Shown here piece after piece: positions 49,913 through 63,222 of a stretch of 64,000 nt of DNA. The position numbers and the translations under genes were made by a program. Each line of letters starts with the position of its first letter. Positions within the stretch are counted from its first letter, which is position 1. The DNA lies in assembly GCF_958298935.1 (NCBI RefSeq), contig NC_084927.1, positions 25,370,001 through 25,434,000 on the forward strand, written 5' to 3'. A model generated the notes under the pieces. The model was not told the DNA's origin, did not search any database, and saw only the letters and a list, made by a program, of their open reading frames with translations. Source of the stretch: Phragmites australis (Eukaryota; Streptophyta; Magnoliopsida; Poales; Poaceae).

Positions 49913-50406
49913 GAGACGTGCTATACCTCAATCGCTCAAAAAGTGTGATTTTCAGTCGACGCGGCTGAGCGTCCGATCTCCATCCGTCGGCCCTCATTTT
50001 TTATTCTTCATCCGTCTATCATGGTGTTTCTTCCTCCTCTCTCACTCTACTTCTCTGTGTTAGCACTTGCCTCGCCCTGTGGGAGGCAGGCTGGCCCAAC
50101 AGTGGTGGCGAAAGCGGGGTGGGGTGCGGCGGCGAGACGAGCCGGATGGGCAGTGAAAGGATGGGGGTGTCACAGCAACCGCCCGACGGAGCCGACCTAG
50201 CGTGGTGGTGGCTGGCGTCGGTAAATCTGATGATGTCCAACCGCCGAAGACAGGTGTAAGAGGTGTGGCAGGGGAGAACACAGAGAAGCAGAGCGGCGGG
50301 AGCAGGAAGAAGAAAAGACGAGGTCCGATGGATGGATATCGGACGGCTTAGCTGCGTGACTGCGTCGACCGAAAATCACGCAGGTGACTGAGGTATAGCA
50401 CGTCCC
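49913..50406. mobile_element. TIR element with 9-bp TSD upstream of formin
   Basis: The ends gagacgtgctatacctca (49913) and tgaggtatagcacgtccc (50389-50406) are inverted. Similarity extends inward through 'tgattttcagtcgacgc' and 'gtccgatctccatcc', giving TIRs of about 75 bp. Flanks taaaaataa (49904-49912) and aaaaaataa (50407-50415) match 8 of 9. The interior is GC-rich (about 340 bp), with no recognised domain. A 9-bp TSD and GC-rich core fit a small MULE or Pack-MULE. Confidence 0.75.
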
Positions 50407-50415
50407 AAAAAATAA

Positions 50416-51908
50416 TTATTGACATCTCTGTGTTTTGTGAAGATCAACCCATTGACATCTCTTTTGCCAGAAATCAGTGCACTATCGATTTTACCTGAGC
50501 ATGCATCCACTTTTCTTGAAAATACTACTCCTGCGCCCGTAGTTTTCAGCTAAGCAGTTCAGTACTACCCCACTGAATTACATCTGAAAGACACCATTGG
50601 CACCTTATCCTGTACCGTTACTGCTTAGATTGAAACTTGTAAAAAAACAGTTGGCACAAAATTTCACATCATTTCTTATTGTAGTCTCATGTGTTTTTCC
50701 TGTTGTTTTTGTTCACCTGTCCCTGGTATGCTTGTTGTGTGATCTGCAGACTTGGTTTTTACCCTAAGGCTGCGTGGTCCCCTGCAACAGCATTACCCCA
50801 TGGCATGTCTTTTACGTACTACTGATCCGAAGACCATTATCTTCCCCTGGAAATGATTTAATGATCTTGGTCTCAGACATTTTAATTGGTCTTACTGCAT
50901 GTCAGGAGTCGTATTTTTACAAACTGTACCATACCCTGGCCTTTGTGTTGTTGGATTGGTAGCATCTAGCAGCACGTGTGGGGTCCTGGCTGTGGTTGGA
51001 ATCGAGTGCCCCCAAAGGGCCTCAACATGGGAGTGTCAAGTTCGCGCTCCAGATTCATCTAAAAGCATGTTGTTATGAAGAAGGCAAAATAACAAGGAAA
51101 ATCGAGAACAAGAAGGCGCAAATTTTAACGTAGTGAAGACACCCGCGAAGAAAGAAAAAAAAAACCCCACGGACACACAAAATAATCCACTATAGAACAA
51201 AGTTCACAAAGCAAGAGATGCTACAATGGTGCATCCCGCATTCCGTGCTGCTACCGAGTGTATGTTTTGTAGGGTACAAAATGATTATACGTTCGAAAAG
51301 TTAATGAATCCGAAAAGTACTCTAATCTGTCAGCCCTCCGCTCATATAAGCCATCCTCCCGTAGAAACACCAGAATTCAGATCACAAATTGATGTTGCAC
51401 TATTACAGCCACATATTTGATAGTACATTCTTTTGGATAGACTTAAGTAGGATCGATCTAAACTGAGAGGTACAATTATACGTATTCAAGAAGCTTGCGC
51501 ATTGTGACCAAGAACCGATGTTCAGTTTGCACACCGGGTAAGCTGAAGCCCTTCTTCTCTTTCGAAGACCTCCCAGGTAGTTAGGGCAGTGTTCCATCCA
51601 TGGCGACTTGATTCTCTCTCCTTCTAGCATCAACAAGTAGTCGCCGATTTGGTGGGTTACCAAGCTCGCCCATGGCATTGCAAGTTTGCGTTTTGCAGGC
51701 GTGATCCAGTCAGCCTTGATAATCTCGGACGATCTGTACGTCGCCCTTGATTGGCGCGGGTAGCGTGGAGGCGATGACCTGTATCTGTGGCTTTCAAGCC
51801 GACCAGTCCGTCGGACCGAATAAACAGATACGGTCTCGTGCACACCGAAGACATCTTCAGAAGGAGGGATTGGGATCTTAGTAGGACTTAGTCCGTCCAA
51901 ATAGGCTA
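50416..51908. other. No gene recognised
   Basis: Open frames at 51403-51900 (minus) show no known domain. Otherwise AT-rich intergenic sequence. Confidence 0.4.
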
Positions 51909-52453
51909 TAAATGTGTGATTGGTTATTCGTATAAGGTCTTAACTGTATAGATTGTATATGCAGGATCGTATATGTAGATGAAGAGAAAATAAACTGAGC
52001 GATGTCATATTTATTTAAAAAAAATGTTTAGTTGGTTATATCTATCTATACCGTGTATGCAGGACCGTACATGCAAACAGAGAGAAAGCAAAATGAGCGG
52101 AATCATATTTATTGAAAAGAAAATGTGTTTGATTGGTTGTATCTATCTAGACATATTGAGTTTAGTTTCTATTTCTATATATAAATAGATGTAAAAATTA
52201 AGATTGTGTAACACTCACAGTGATTTTGTAACACTGACAAGTAGATCTGCTTATATCAGTGGATGTAAGAATATGTATCTGCTAGATCAGACTGTGGAGT
52301 GAAGCTCGGACTAGTATGAAATCATATATTTGTATTTATCAGGTCAAACTAACACAATAGATACAACAACCAAACAACTAAATATATTTCTCTAAGGTTA
52401 TATATATCCACCAAACCCCATCGGAAGATATTCTGACAACCAAACACACTTTA
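51909..52453. mobile_element. MITE-like element with internal repeats
   Basis: The ends taaatgtgtgattggtta and gacaaccaaacacacttta are imperfectly inverted. The left half has two related units of about 120 bp (gtatatgcaggatcgtata / gtatgcaggaccgtacat, then catatttattgaaaa-like text). No coding potential. The TSD is unclear. Confidence 0.45.
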
Positions 52454-53500
52454 AGTGTATCAGAATAAACAAAGTCCATGGATCTCGCTTTGAATAGTCA
52501 TGCGATTTTCACTATACTCGTGCAAACAGGTCCTAAGTATAATACACAAAGTGTACTATACTCGTGCAATTTGCCAATCCACCGTCCTGTGATCATGAGA
52601 AGCGACAGTAAGTATTCTCAAAACGGAGAGCTACAGTTGTGACTAAGGACATGTACTATGCAGAGCGAAGATATCGTTATGCATTTCCAGCTAGCACCGT
52701 GTTCATGTCTGGTGCTGTATAACGCTGTATTTGGTCCTCTTGCAATGCAATAACAGGGACCGGGGCTTGGTCCCTTGAACTCTAAAAATAGAGTACCGTG
52801 TTGACTTTGGGACAAGATCCCCCTTACTTCACGCGGAGCGAAGGCACGATAACTTCACGGGAGAATTTCCTGTATGCCATTAAAAAAAAAGTTTAATTTC
52901 CCTTGCAACTACTAAAAATTTTCAACTTCCTTCTTTACCATCGATTCTAACTTTTCTTCCTTCCCTGCCATTCTGCCGGCAGTTCTCCCGTCTAAAAATA
53001 CTGTATGCAGATACTGTGCATGGGTACTGTTCAAATGAAGGAGGTTGAAATTTTTCAGTGACAGTGAGAGAAATCAAATTTTTTTCAATGACATTGAGGG
53101 AATTCTCCCTAACTTTAGACGGCACATTAGAATGGGCACAGTATTTTCATAAACAAATACCACCGAGTCAAGTTACTGTAGCACACCACGCAAAATTCTG
53201 TGCACCTCTGACATAAGAGGAATTGGATTCTTGATTTCGCTGGCTGATCACGTTGGCGATCATGGCGAGGTGATGAGCACATTAAATCATATTTTTTTAA
53301 TACTAAGTACGGGATGGTACCTAATGGCTGGAACAGTATAAGCGTAGAACTTGAAGGATGGAACCAGAAAGAACCGAGCAGAGATGGTTAATTGGGTCCT
53401 TCGGTTTGGCTACATGGAGGGTTGGCTATCCTGATATGACGGTGATTCAGGGGTACTTCTTGCGGTTGGTGGAGCATAAGACCTATTTCATTGTGGGCCC
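52454..53500. other. No gene recognised
   Basis: Intergenic sequence with short AT-rich stretches. No domain or clear repeat boundary was identified. Confidence 0.4.
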
Positions 53501-53510
53501 TGCGTGACTC

Positions 53511-54190
53511 TTAGCAACCGTGATCCTCATCGGACCTTGTGATGGGTGTGGTGCATGTTGACGTGGCCTGGCGTCGGGCGGTCTCGACTAGGAGGGTCAG
53601 ATCACGCAGCCATGGTGCTACAGTCGAGCCCTCCGGTACAGATATCGGTGGGTGGCTGAGGAGGACTTGCAAGATCTGTAGGTTCTGCGCTGGTATCATG
53701 GTCTCATAGTCGAGACGCTGGGCGTGGAACGGCGATAAGTCGCGAGGTGGGGAGCCCCCGACGTTTGGGCAGCGTGATGGCCTAGGCGACGACGCCACCG
53801 TAGACTGCACCCTGTGTAGGGGCTTCTCAGGACGGCGCTAGGGATGCGGGGGCTTTCTTGAAGCACCTGTCTGTCCGGTGTTAGGCTGGTTTCCCTCTAG
53901 GCATAAAGCTGAGGATTTGCCACCGTTGTTTGAGGCGTGGAGGCCTCCAACACCCCCTGTTGTATGGTCCGCCATGCAGACTTCACATTGGATCTCAGAG
54001 CTCTCGGACTCCGGCTCGGTGTTCCATGCCTGGAGCATATCGGATTCATCCGGGTGGTACCTCATGACGAACACTTCACGGCGACCGGGGTCCTCGGCAC
54101 GGGACTCAGCAGTTGTCGTGGATTCGGCCATAGGTGGCATGGTCAAGTTTTTTCAAACTTGTTGAAACGACGAAACGAGCCCCCCTACTT
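53511..54190 (-). pseudogene. Tat-type Ty3/gypsy leader and gag N-terminal remnant
   Basis: The minus-strand frame (53838-54146) contains ESSEIQCEVCMADHTTGGVG and NTGQTGASRKPPHP, familiar from the 5' coding region of grass Tat/Retrosat-like elements. Immediately upstream on the same strand is the complement of 'tttgacgcgccaagtagg', the characteristic text after the primer-binding region of this group. No protease, RT or integrase is present. Confidence 0.55.
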
Positions 54191-54199
54191 GGCGCGTCA

Positions 54200-54765
54200 A
54201 ATGTCGATGGTTGATCTCTGACAATGATTCCGGTGTATGTTAGATAGGGTGTGTGAATGGTATTTTAGGAACTGGATGTGTGTGTAGACGATGAACTCGA
54301 GGACACAAGGAGTTATACATGTTCGGACCTTCCGGAGGATAATAGTCCTATGTCCTGTGTGTTATGGAAGATCTTAGTTGATTACAGATGATGTTCTAGA
54401 TGGTTGCCAGACTTTGATCCCCCTCATACAAACGGGGTCCCCATCTCTTTATATAGTAGGGAGAACTTACATATGGATTCAAACAGAAAACCTCTGCTAT
54501 TCTAATATCTAACACAAATCATCATTACGAAGGACAAGGCGTGCCAGCAAAATCCCACTCCGCAGCATTCAATGCTACGGACGGGATAATGCTCTTATGC
54601 GCCGTCCCCGTTCACTTGCCTGGTCGGGCTGTTGATGACATCACATCCGTCGTGTGTCACCGTACCGGTCTGCAACGTTTCGCCCCGTAGCATTTAATGC
54701 TACGGGAAGGGACAATGCTCCTCTGCGCCATTTATGACTTCGTCCACTGGAGTTGGCACCTAGGG
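54200..54765 (-). mobile_element. Tat-like LTR (5' LTR of the remnant)
   Basis: It carries recognisable LTR text: 'gaactcgaggacacaaggag', 'gttcggaccttccggagg', 'cccatctctttatatagtag' (a TATA box read on this strand's complement), and two copies of 'agcatt.aatgctacgg'. Borders are approximate and a second LTR is not seen. Confidence 0.5.
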
Positions 54766-56780
54766 AAGAAAAATATTTGAGTAGATGTTAATAAATATGT
54801 TTTGGACAGGTTGTGTCAAATCTGGGCTTGCGAACAGTAGGGCTAGTTGCGGGTTTATGCGATGCATCGGGAGATTGGTCACGTAGGCGTTATACTGATC
54901 ACTAGAGTCATATCCTAGCTGTATGATCGACCCGTTTTTAGAAATATACAACTCTAATCATTAAGTCTTCAGTTGAATCCACTAGCTAGGTTACCCCTTT
55001 ACTCAATATACCGACAGATAATTTAGTCAAAATTGATGTGCTTGATCCCCTCGTGTCATTGCTGTTGTTGAAATTGGTGGCTTTGACGGCGTGGTTGCTC
55101 AAATTTGAGGCGCGACCTCTGGAACTGACGCCTTCTGCATTCTTGCTTCTTGGATTCAAGCTGCCGCGCACTAGTTTAGATGCCTTCTACGTTACTATTA
55201 ACCTGGATTGGAGCCAGCATCGCCGAGATTGGCGCTTTTCATGCTGCTATCGCTCGGATTTGAGCTACCGCCGCCAGGATCGAATCTCTCGTGCTACCAC
55301 GGCCTGGATTTGAGCTACCGCCGTCAGAATCGACACCTCTCGTGCCACCACATGGTTGTTCTTGTTTGTGAAACAGATAATGGACATCTCATCCGGAGAA
55401 CGACAACAACCCGCTAACCATTGCTAATTTTTCTATCAGCCTACTTGGCATTTTTCCTATTTCTAGTTCTCAAGTATGTTACTTAGCAAATTTAATGTTA
55501 AAAAGAGACTTTTCTTTTGTTTCAATCAAAATATTAAATTACATCTCATACAATCGTACACTTCAAAATTCAAAACAAAATTAAATTGATGTTTTGAGTT
55601 AAATCATTTTCCTGGTATAATAACTGAGCTGAAAACGGAGACACGCCTAAACTAGTTGTTTTCCTATCTATTATCCAGCTCCTTTGCATATAACTTACAT
55701 ACAGAAAAGCCTAAATTGTTCTGAACAAATATTCCACAGATAGTCTTCCTTTTCGATTTTTTTATAAACAGTACATCAATTTTTCTCTAAACTAAAAATA
55801 AACATAGATATACGGTTAATAGGAGACATGTAACATAATATGTTCATCGAGGTATATGGAAAAACAAACACACCAACAGGAGGAATTTTTATATTTTTTA
55901 ATCAAAAAATTTGTAATTATATGCATCCATTTAAAAAAATTACAAATCTAAACTCCTGTAGCCCGTTGGAAAAACATTAGGATGCTCGTCGTCCGTTAGA
56001 AGGGAGACATGCCTCTACACCATAGAAATTGCAATTTTTCAAAATAAATGCATATATTTACAATTTTTTATTTGAAAAATAAAGAAACAAAAAAAGTTCC
56101 TAACCGGAGCAAGTAGCGCCACCGTACGGCGCACGCCCATAGAAAACTGAGGCAATTTCCACCAAAACAGGACACAAATTCATCCAAGGCCGCCACTTAT
56201 TTACCGGCGTGCAGATGGGTGGCTGGTCGTCGCGATGCCTAACCCACCGCTCATAGCCGTCATGGCCACGATATCGCCGCCTGTAGCCTCCCGTGACATC
56301 TACAGGCCCCATGGCCTCATCAGCGCCGCGTCTTCTTATAACACCCAGAGGACCACCACAAGCCCAGAGTGCTAGTAAAAACTGACCTACAAGACCACCG
56401 AACTCTAAAAAAAATTGTCAACTCCTCCGTGTAACTAGAGGTATATCTGACTAATCACCACATAGAAAGAAAAATATCTTCACACTAACAGTATTAAACA
56501 TCCTAGCAAATGAGGAGCATGACTCAACCATCCATTCATGCCACAACAAGACACACAGACAACGGAACGACTAAGAGTCCGAACTAATAACATAACAGAA
56601 AAAACACTAGGTGGTGGTGATCATGCAACGATCATGATGCTACCTATCCCATATACTTGTCATTACCTCGTGCTGTAGATGGGTTGAATGGAGGGCCCCC
56701 ATGATACATTTTCCGCACTATCAAGTGAGGTTGATCGAGTATTAGGTTTTTGATCCAAGGGAGATGTCTTTTGGATTGCA
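54766..56780. other. Repeat-like intergenic sequence, no gene recognised
   Basis: A short tandem repeat (about 55240-55350: ggatttgagctaccgccg, gaatc.acctctcgtgc.accac) occurs within GC-richer text. The remainder is AT-rich. No domain was recognised. Confidence 0.4.
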
Positions 56781-57540
56781 GTAGACGGGCTTGCTAAGTC
56801 CATGTTATCTTTTTGTTGAAGATGGTTAGCTCAGTGTAGGTTGTGGTTTCCTTGTTGTCAGGGAAGTGGTGAGTTTGCTCGGTGTGATGAAGTCGATTGT
56901 TTCGGATCGGGACTTCAAGTGTGTGTCCCAATTTTAGCAGAGTTTGCATAATGCCTTGAGCACGAAGTTCTCTCGTAGCACGACTTTTCATCCTCAAACA
57001 GATGGTCTGTCAGAGCGGATTATTCATATCTTGGAAGACATATTACGTGCATGTATTATGTCTTGGAAGGACAGTTGGGAGCACCATCTAGCTTTGGCTG
57101 AGTTTGCCTATAACAACAGTTAGCAGGCGAGTATTAAGATGACTTATTTGAGGTTTTGTATGGCCGTAAGTGTGTTTCTCCTCTTTGGTGGGATGTTGTG
57201 GGTGAGAGGCCTTTGCTTGGCCTGGATTTTGCTTAACAGACTGCAGAGAAGGTGCAGGAGTTTCGTTAGAGTTTTTTGGCCGCTCAGAGCTGACAGAAGA
57301 GCTATGATGATGTTATGCATCATGATCTGGAGTCCATCAATGTGGAGCAAGATCTGAATGTGGAGAGTCATATGGTGCGTATCTTAGACTCATTTGAGCT
57401 AAGCCAGGAGGAGGACCATCAAGTATGTAAAGGTCCTTTGGTCGAATCAATCTGAGCGTGGGAACTTGAGGATCAAGTGCGAAAGAAGTACCCTGACCTC
57501 TTCAAGGCTGATGAGTGCTAATTGTGTTTTCTCATCACAC
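56780..57540 (+). pseudogene. Ty3/gypsy integrase C-terminal remnant
   Basis: Broken frames read IVSDRDFKCVSQF, then FHPQTDGLSERIIHILEDILR, then CIMSWKDSWEHHLALAEFAYNNS followed by a stop and QASIKM. A chromodomain-like segment lies near 57400-57500. Stops and frameshifts are frequent. The polypurine tract (ttttaggagggga) follows at 57601. Confidence 0.75.
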
Positions 57541-57613
57541 CTTCGCTTTGTTGTCATTTCTTTTCACCAGTTCAAGTGGGTAGATTTGGGGACGAATCGT
57601 TTTTAGGAGGGGA

Positions 57614-60157
57614 TAATATAATAACTGAGAAATTTCAGAAATTCTCAGGTTGACCGCGGGACTTCACATGAGGGTAAAAATTTGACTTTTGATCCATTGC
57701 TCAGATGGATGATCGGAGGCCGTGGATGCATACATCTCGTCAAGAAGATTCCATTTTGCTATCTAATGTCCCGTTTGGACACTCGGTGAACCATGGCGAG
57801 CCCAATAAATTTAAATTATTCGATAAAAAAGAAAAAAGATAAAAAAAAATAAGGCTCAGGTGGGAGCCGATCCCACCCATTTCGTTCGGCTATCCCCATA
57901 TGCTAGACGCCACCCAAAACCCTAGCTACCGTCTCTTGTGCCACTAGCCACCGCCATCGTCAGCCTGTCACCATAGCTCATCGCCTTGGAGCCACCCACC
58001 GCCCCGTAGTAGGCCGCCCTGCTGCTGTCAGAGCACCGCCGGCCGACGAGGTCAGTGAAGTTGGGAGCAGAACCAAGGAGAGAAAGAAGGGAAAGGAGAA
58101 GAAGAAAGTAAGAAGGGGAATTCATTTCAGAGATTTGGTCGAATTCTTCACCAATTCGTGAGCTCTCCTTCTTCCCCTTTGTGTGTGCGTGCGCAGCGGA
58201 TGTTTTAGCTTGGGAGGAAGGTGAATTGGCTTCGTAGGTGGCATTGGCCGTTTTTTGTTTTTGGATAGTTGTTTATCAGTTTAATTTTCTGCGTTAAGGC
58301 GGATACTGCAATTGATAGTTTAGTTTTTCATCTGAGTGATAGTTGTTTTGCATTTTTTTTCCATTACTTTTTCCCTGTTCATGTGTCACGAGTAATTTAC
58401 GAAACGTGCATAACAAAACCGAGATAAACTAGGGTCGCATGACATGAGTGGAAGTAGGTTTTAGCAAAACAGTAGCATTTGAAGTGTTAGCGATGTGGAT
58501 CTAGTTACTACAGCACATAGTTTAGTCTGCAGTCTAGCCTGCACCAATCCAATTTTGTGATAAACTGTGTTTGACTTGTGTGCTTATTGAGCCATCATCT
58601 ACGTGACAATGTGAACCGTTTTAAGTTCTCTGATTCATGTAGGTAACCCCAATGCATTGGGGAAACGTCAAAGTGTACTTTTCTGAATGCTTCAAGAATG
58701 GTGGGTAATCTTTCAATAAGTGGAGAAGGGTGATTTTAATGTTGTGTAGTATTTTGAGATATGTATCGTAAGCGACTCCAGTGCACAATTCAGGTAGCCA
58801 ATGGCTTTAGTTGTATATATATATTCTTTGGAATTTAGAAATGATCACTAAGGAGTAAGAACTATCGAACAATTGGTTTGAGATATTCTGTTTGCATATC
58901 CCCCGTTTCATTGTGGCTCAAGTAAGAGATTATACGCTTTTGAATGAATTCTTTTTTCAATAGAGAATTCCTGCTGTTTTTCTATAGTAAAATAATAGAT
59001 GTTTTATTAGATTCATGGACTGAAAGGTTTGCCTTCTAGAAGACCATAATAGCAGACTAGCGAATCGGAGAGAAAGAGCGATGTGTTTAGGTGTTAGATC
59101 GCATGGTCTATATCTTTTGTATGATAATGGCCTTATGGTTTTGCATTAAGAACTTTGCACTGTTTTTATTTCCAGGATTTAGTACTTCTCAGTTTACACA
59201 ATCAAGTTCATCCAATGTCTCGTTCCAGTAAGTGATATAGCAGATGATTATACTTTAACTTATTATTTGGTTACGTACTGTCATTTTTTAATTACTACAT
59301 TTACTAATAATTTATTAAATTAAATATGAGTATGTGACTTATTTTTTACCTTATGAAGAATTAATGTTTACCTTAGATTATGAGGTAAAGAAAGTGAAAT
59401 ATGTCTTCTCTCTTATGGTTGTTTGTATTCATCGAATGTGACGTATGGCGTATATACTTATATTGGAAATTATGTCCTTCAATATATTTGAGCTTGTTTT
59501 CTTAATATTTACTTTCTGAAGTTTACTTGAATTCTTGAATTAAGAAGTAAAGTAAGCAAGATTTATTATTTTAAAGTTGTTCATTTATTATAATGTGTAA
59601 TGTTGAAAGTTATGTTGTTATCTATGCATGAAGCATGTCATATATATGCATCTCATGCATTAGAAGTTATGTTATTGTCTTATGGCTGCGACAGTACTGG
59701 TACAACGCCGTACGTTGCTCATAGAGGGATACAACGTACACCCTTACGTTATCCGAGGGGTAAGGGTGAGGAAGTTTAATTATGTTTTTCAGATATGGTT
59801 AACTTGCTCAGCTTAATATCATTATTAAAGATGAATGTTTAATTAACTATAGCTTAATAGTTTGTTAAAGTAATTAACTTGCTGAGATTTTCGAACCTCA
59901 TCCTTACTATCTTTTCTGATGTACCGTGAGGTGATGACGAGTATGCGGGATGGGTAGCAGCACGACCGTTGCACAACCACCACCATCTAGTGTTTTTTTC
60001 TGTTGTGTTATCAGTTCGGACTCTTGGTCATTCTATCGTTTGTGTGTGTCTCGTTGTGTCATGAATGGATGGTTGAGGCATGCTCCTCGTTTATTGGGAT
60101 GTTTAATACTATTGGTGTGAAGAAATTTTTTTCCTATGTGGTGATTATTTAGTTACA
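57614..60157 (+). mobile_element. gypsy 3' LTR, about 2.5 kb
   Basis: It begins just after the polypurine tract (taatataataactgagaaatttc; the expected TG start appears mutated) and probably ends at ..gattatttagttaca near 60157. It holds no genes. The minus frame at 57922-58125 and AT-rich frames inside are LTR sequence. The end position and lack of a TSD make the right border uncertain. Confidence 0.55.
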
Positions 60158-60893
60158 TCTCTAGTTATATGAGAGGCGATACCAAAGTTTTTTAGAGTTT
60201 AAGAGACTTGGAGGTCTATTTTTAGTAGCACTTCAGGTTTATAGTGGTCCCATGTGTTATACTTCTTGGCATTTGCACCCCTCCCCTCCCTGGCTCCCTG
60301 CCCCGCTGTCGTGTGTGTCGACGTGCTAGCCAAGCCCATCCCGCACGCCAATTTTTACCCGAACCCGACGCACGGCCAGATGTCACGCAGCCAACGAACC
60401 ACACGAGCCCACCGTGCAGTAGCACGAGCAGCTTTGCGGCCCGTGCGAGAAGAACCATTTTCTTCACCCCGCGACGCCCTAGTCCAGCGCATTCAGGCTG
60501 TCGCTGCGTGGGGTCGGAGGCTCGACAGGCTTAGGGTATCTCCAGTGGTTATCTCCATCTGATATCTCTTACTTCTCTCAGCACACTTCTCAAAAGATTC
60601 CATTCTTAATTTTTCATATCTTACAATGCTTAGAGATATCTCTTATTTTCTCTCCTTTAAAAATTAGCTTTCCAAGATTCCCCTCCATATAAGCAAGATT
60701 TCTCTTCACTTCAGTTTTATTTTTACTCCCACATACTTCTCTTTACTCTACATATTACAATAATAAAAACTAGCTGCTATCTACCATCATTAAAGTTACC
60801 TTATCACCGCTACTACGGGTAACATAGGCGGGCAGGTAAGGCCGCGCCGCGTGTGGGCCACGCTCCACCCCACCCCACGTCGTGTCGGCCTTG
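60158..60893. other. Upstream region of the 14-3-3 copy
   Basis: The GC-rich stretch 60250-60540 has open frames without a recognised domain. 60540-60780 is T/C-rich with 'gatatctctta' occurring more than once, possibly a small MITE. The promoter is not resolvable. Confidence 0.35.
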
Positions 60894-62881
60894 ATGGCTC
60901 CACCTGCGCCGACCACATGCGCCATGGTGGAAGAGATGGCATCAGCGGAGCTTTCCCGTGAAGAGAACGTGTACATGGCCAAGCTCGCCGAACAGGCTGA
61001 GAGGTACGAGGAGATGGTCGAGTTCATGGAGAAGATGCGCAACCTCCTGTCTGTTGCATACAAGAATGTGATTGGAGCCCACCGTGCCTCGTGGCGCATC
61101 ATCTCCTCCACTGAGCAGGAGGAGGGCCGAGGCAATGAGGACCGTGTAACACTCATCAAGGATTACCGCGGCAAGATTTGAGACTGAGCTAACAAATGCA
61201 AGATCTGTGATGGCATCCCCAAGCTGTTCGAATCACACCTTGTGCCCTCTTCCACCGCCCCTGAAGATGAAGGGTGACTACTACAGGTAATATGATACGC
61301 AGTAAGACATTTGCTTCTGTTATGGGATGTGGTTTTCATTTGGCTGAATCAATTGTGATAATTAGATACCTCGCCGAGTTCAAGAATGGGGCTGATAGAA
61401 ATGATGCTGCTGAGAATACCATGGTGGCGTACAAGGCTGCCCAGGTCAACAAACTTTTATTTCGTTTCGTGATTGTCATGTCAAATTTTGTTTCGGAAGC
61501 ATCGATCTTGCATTATTTTCTTTTTCACTGCACGTTTTACTACATGTACTTTACTACAAAAAATTGGTTTGTGCTGCAATCAGGATATTGCTTTGGCTGA
61601 GCTGCCTCCAACTCACCCCATTAGGCTTGGGCTGGCACTTAACTTCTCAGTGTTCTACTATGAGATTCTCAACTCACCTGATCGTGCCTGCAGTCTCGCA
61701 AAGCAGGTTAGTTTTTTCGGCATCAATAGATGTTCTGTTAATATATTATCTCTGTGGATGTGCAATGTTTGGGTAGGGAATTGCCGATCTCTTCTTGATG
61801 ATGTTGATGTGGAGATTATATAATGAACACAACACATCTTCATTTTATGATAATTAGTAGTGAGCTTTAGCCAGCGGAATTGTCTATAACATGCGATTCA
61901 TGTCATGTATTCCTTTTGTTAGCGTTTTATATCTTCTGCTATTATGTATGCTGTTTTGACAACATTTAAGTAACATTTTTAATTGAGTAGAAGAGGCAGT
62001 GATACGTCACAGTACATTAGTTATGTATCACAAGATTGTCACACTAGAGGACCATTTGCACTATTTTCCCTTTTTCGTTATGCATCTCTATACTCAATGC
62101 AGCTCATTCCTTTACTTTGGGGACACTTTTACGTTGCTTTTTTTCTGGAGTAGAAAGCCCGGGAGATATGGGATACCACAACTGCAGTAATAGATACTGT
62201 ATTTTCTTTTAGTTGTCATACCTACAGTAAAAAAATATGTGTACTTTTTATGTGAGGGTAGGTTTGTTCACTCTTTGTTTGTGATATGGATAGGAAACCT
62301 AACATTTTGGTTCCTTACTATTCTGTCATTGACACATAGAACAGTGGAAATTTCATGGAATCAGTATGTTGGGAGACATCTTTGAATTGCTAGTCAACTG
62401 TTGTGCTGAGTGTGCCCACTAGAAAAAGGATCCTATTGGTGTACCCTTTTCAAACATCATAGCTTAACCCATGCGCTTAAATGATTCTATCCTGTCTTCT
62501 ACAATTTAAAGAAGAATAATTTTTTTGATTATGTAGAGTTCCCTTTGTTTATTTATGGAGACCATTGACACGCGACATCATGCTGATGTTCCCTCCTTTG
62601 CGATTGGCAGGCATTTGATGAGGCCATCTCAGAGCTGGACACCCTGAGCGAGGAGTCCTACAAGGACAGCGCTCTGATCATGCAACTCCTCCGTGATAAC
62701 TTGATCCTGTGGACTTCCGAAATCTCGGTAACATCCATTTTCCAAGCAGACAATTCTGGTCGCACTTCTTGTATCCTGAAATAATCCTGACTCCTGAACC
62801 ATTTGTACTCGGTGCGCTTGGCTTCAGGAGGACCCTGCGGGGATCAGGGAGGCCGCACCGAAGTCCGGTGAGCGGCAGTAA
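60894..62881 (+). pseudogene. 14-3-3 (GF14) gene copy with a disrupted first exon
   Basis: Five exons lie at conserved plant 14-3-3 positions: 60894-61286, 61366-61444, 61584-61706, 62611-62727 and 62828-62881. Family text is clear: [80 protein letters not shown], and QLLRDN..LWTSEIS. 14-3-3 dimers bind phosphoserine ligands. The first exon lacks about 14 residues after EFMEK. One extra T after GKI creates TGA at once. A roughly 5-nt insertion precedes ICDGI, and about 20 nt are lost before KMKGDYY. The first Arg of the conserved ARRASW is His. Exons 2-5 look undamaged, with R-Y of the binding groove kept across junction 1. Translation would stop at about 95 residues, so I call a young pseudogene. 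Confidence 0.8.
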
Positions 62882-63072
62882 AGCTGGCTTTACGTGCCCT
62901 GGAAACTAGTAGCTAGCGTTTGCTACTGTGTAATGACACTACGCAATGTGATCTGGATCCTGGTTTCTCCGGTGCGACGCTGTAGCCGTGCTATGATTAT
63001 TGTCGGCAAAATTTGGGGCTCCCCAAATGTGACGTTGGTCCGGCTGGGGGGGGGGACGCCATGAGATGCGCG
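62882..63072. other. 14-3-3 3' flank with G10 tract
   Basis: Probable 3' UTR remnant followed by a run of about ten G (63046-63055). No other gene. Confidence 0.4.
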
Positions 63073-63222
63073 CCATTTTCTTGAAATCACGGCCCCAGGA
63101 ATTCCATTAATCGCATAGCAATTCTCAAATCAACCCAGCAGACATCCAGAAAACATTAGATAAGCGGAATTTTCTTGAAATCACAGCCCCAGGAATTCCA
63201 TTCATCGCATAGCGATTCTCAA
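63073..63222. repeat. Tandem duplication, period about 92 bp
   Basis: 'attttcttgaaatcacggcc' and 'ccaggaattccatt.atcgca' occur at 63075 and again at about 63167 with few differences. Confidence 0.8.
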
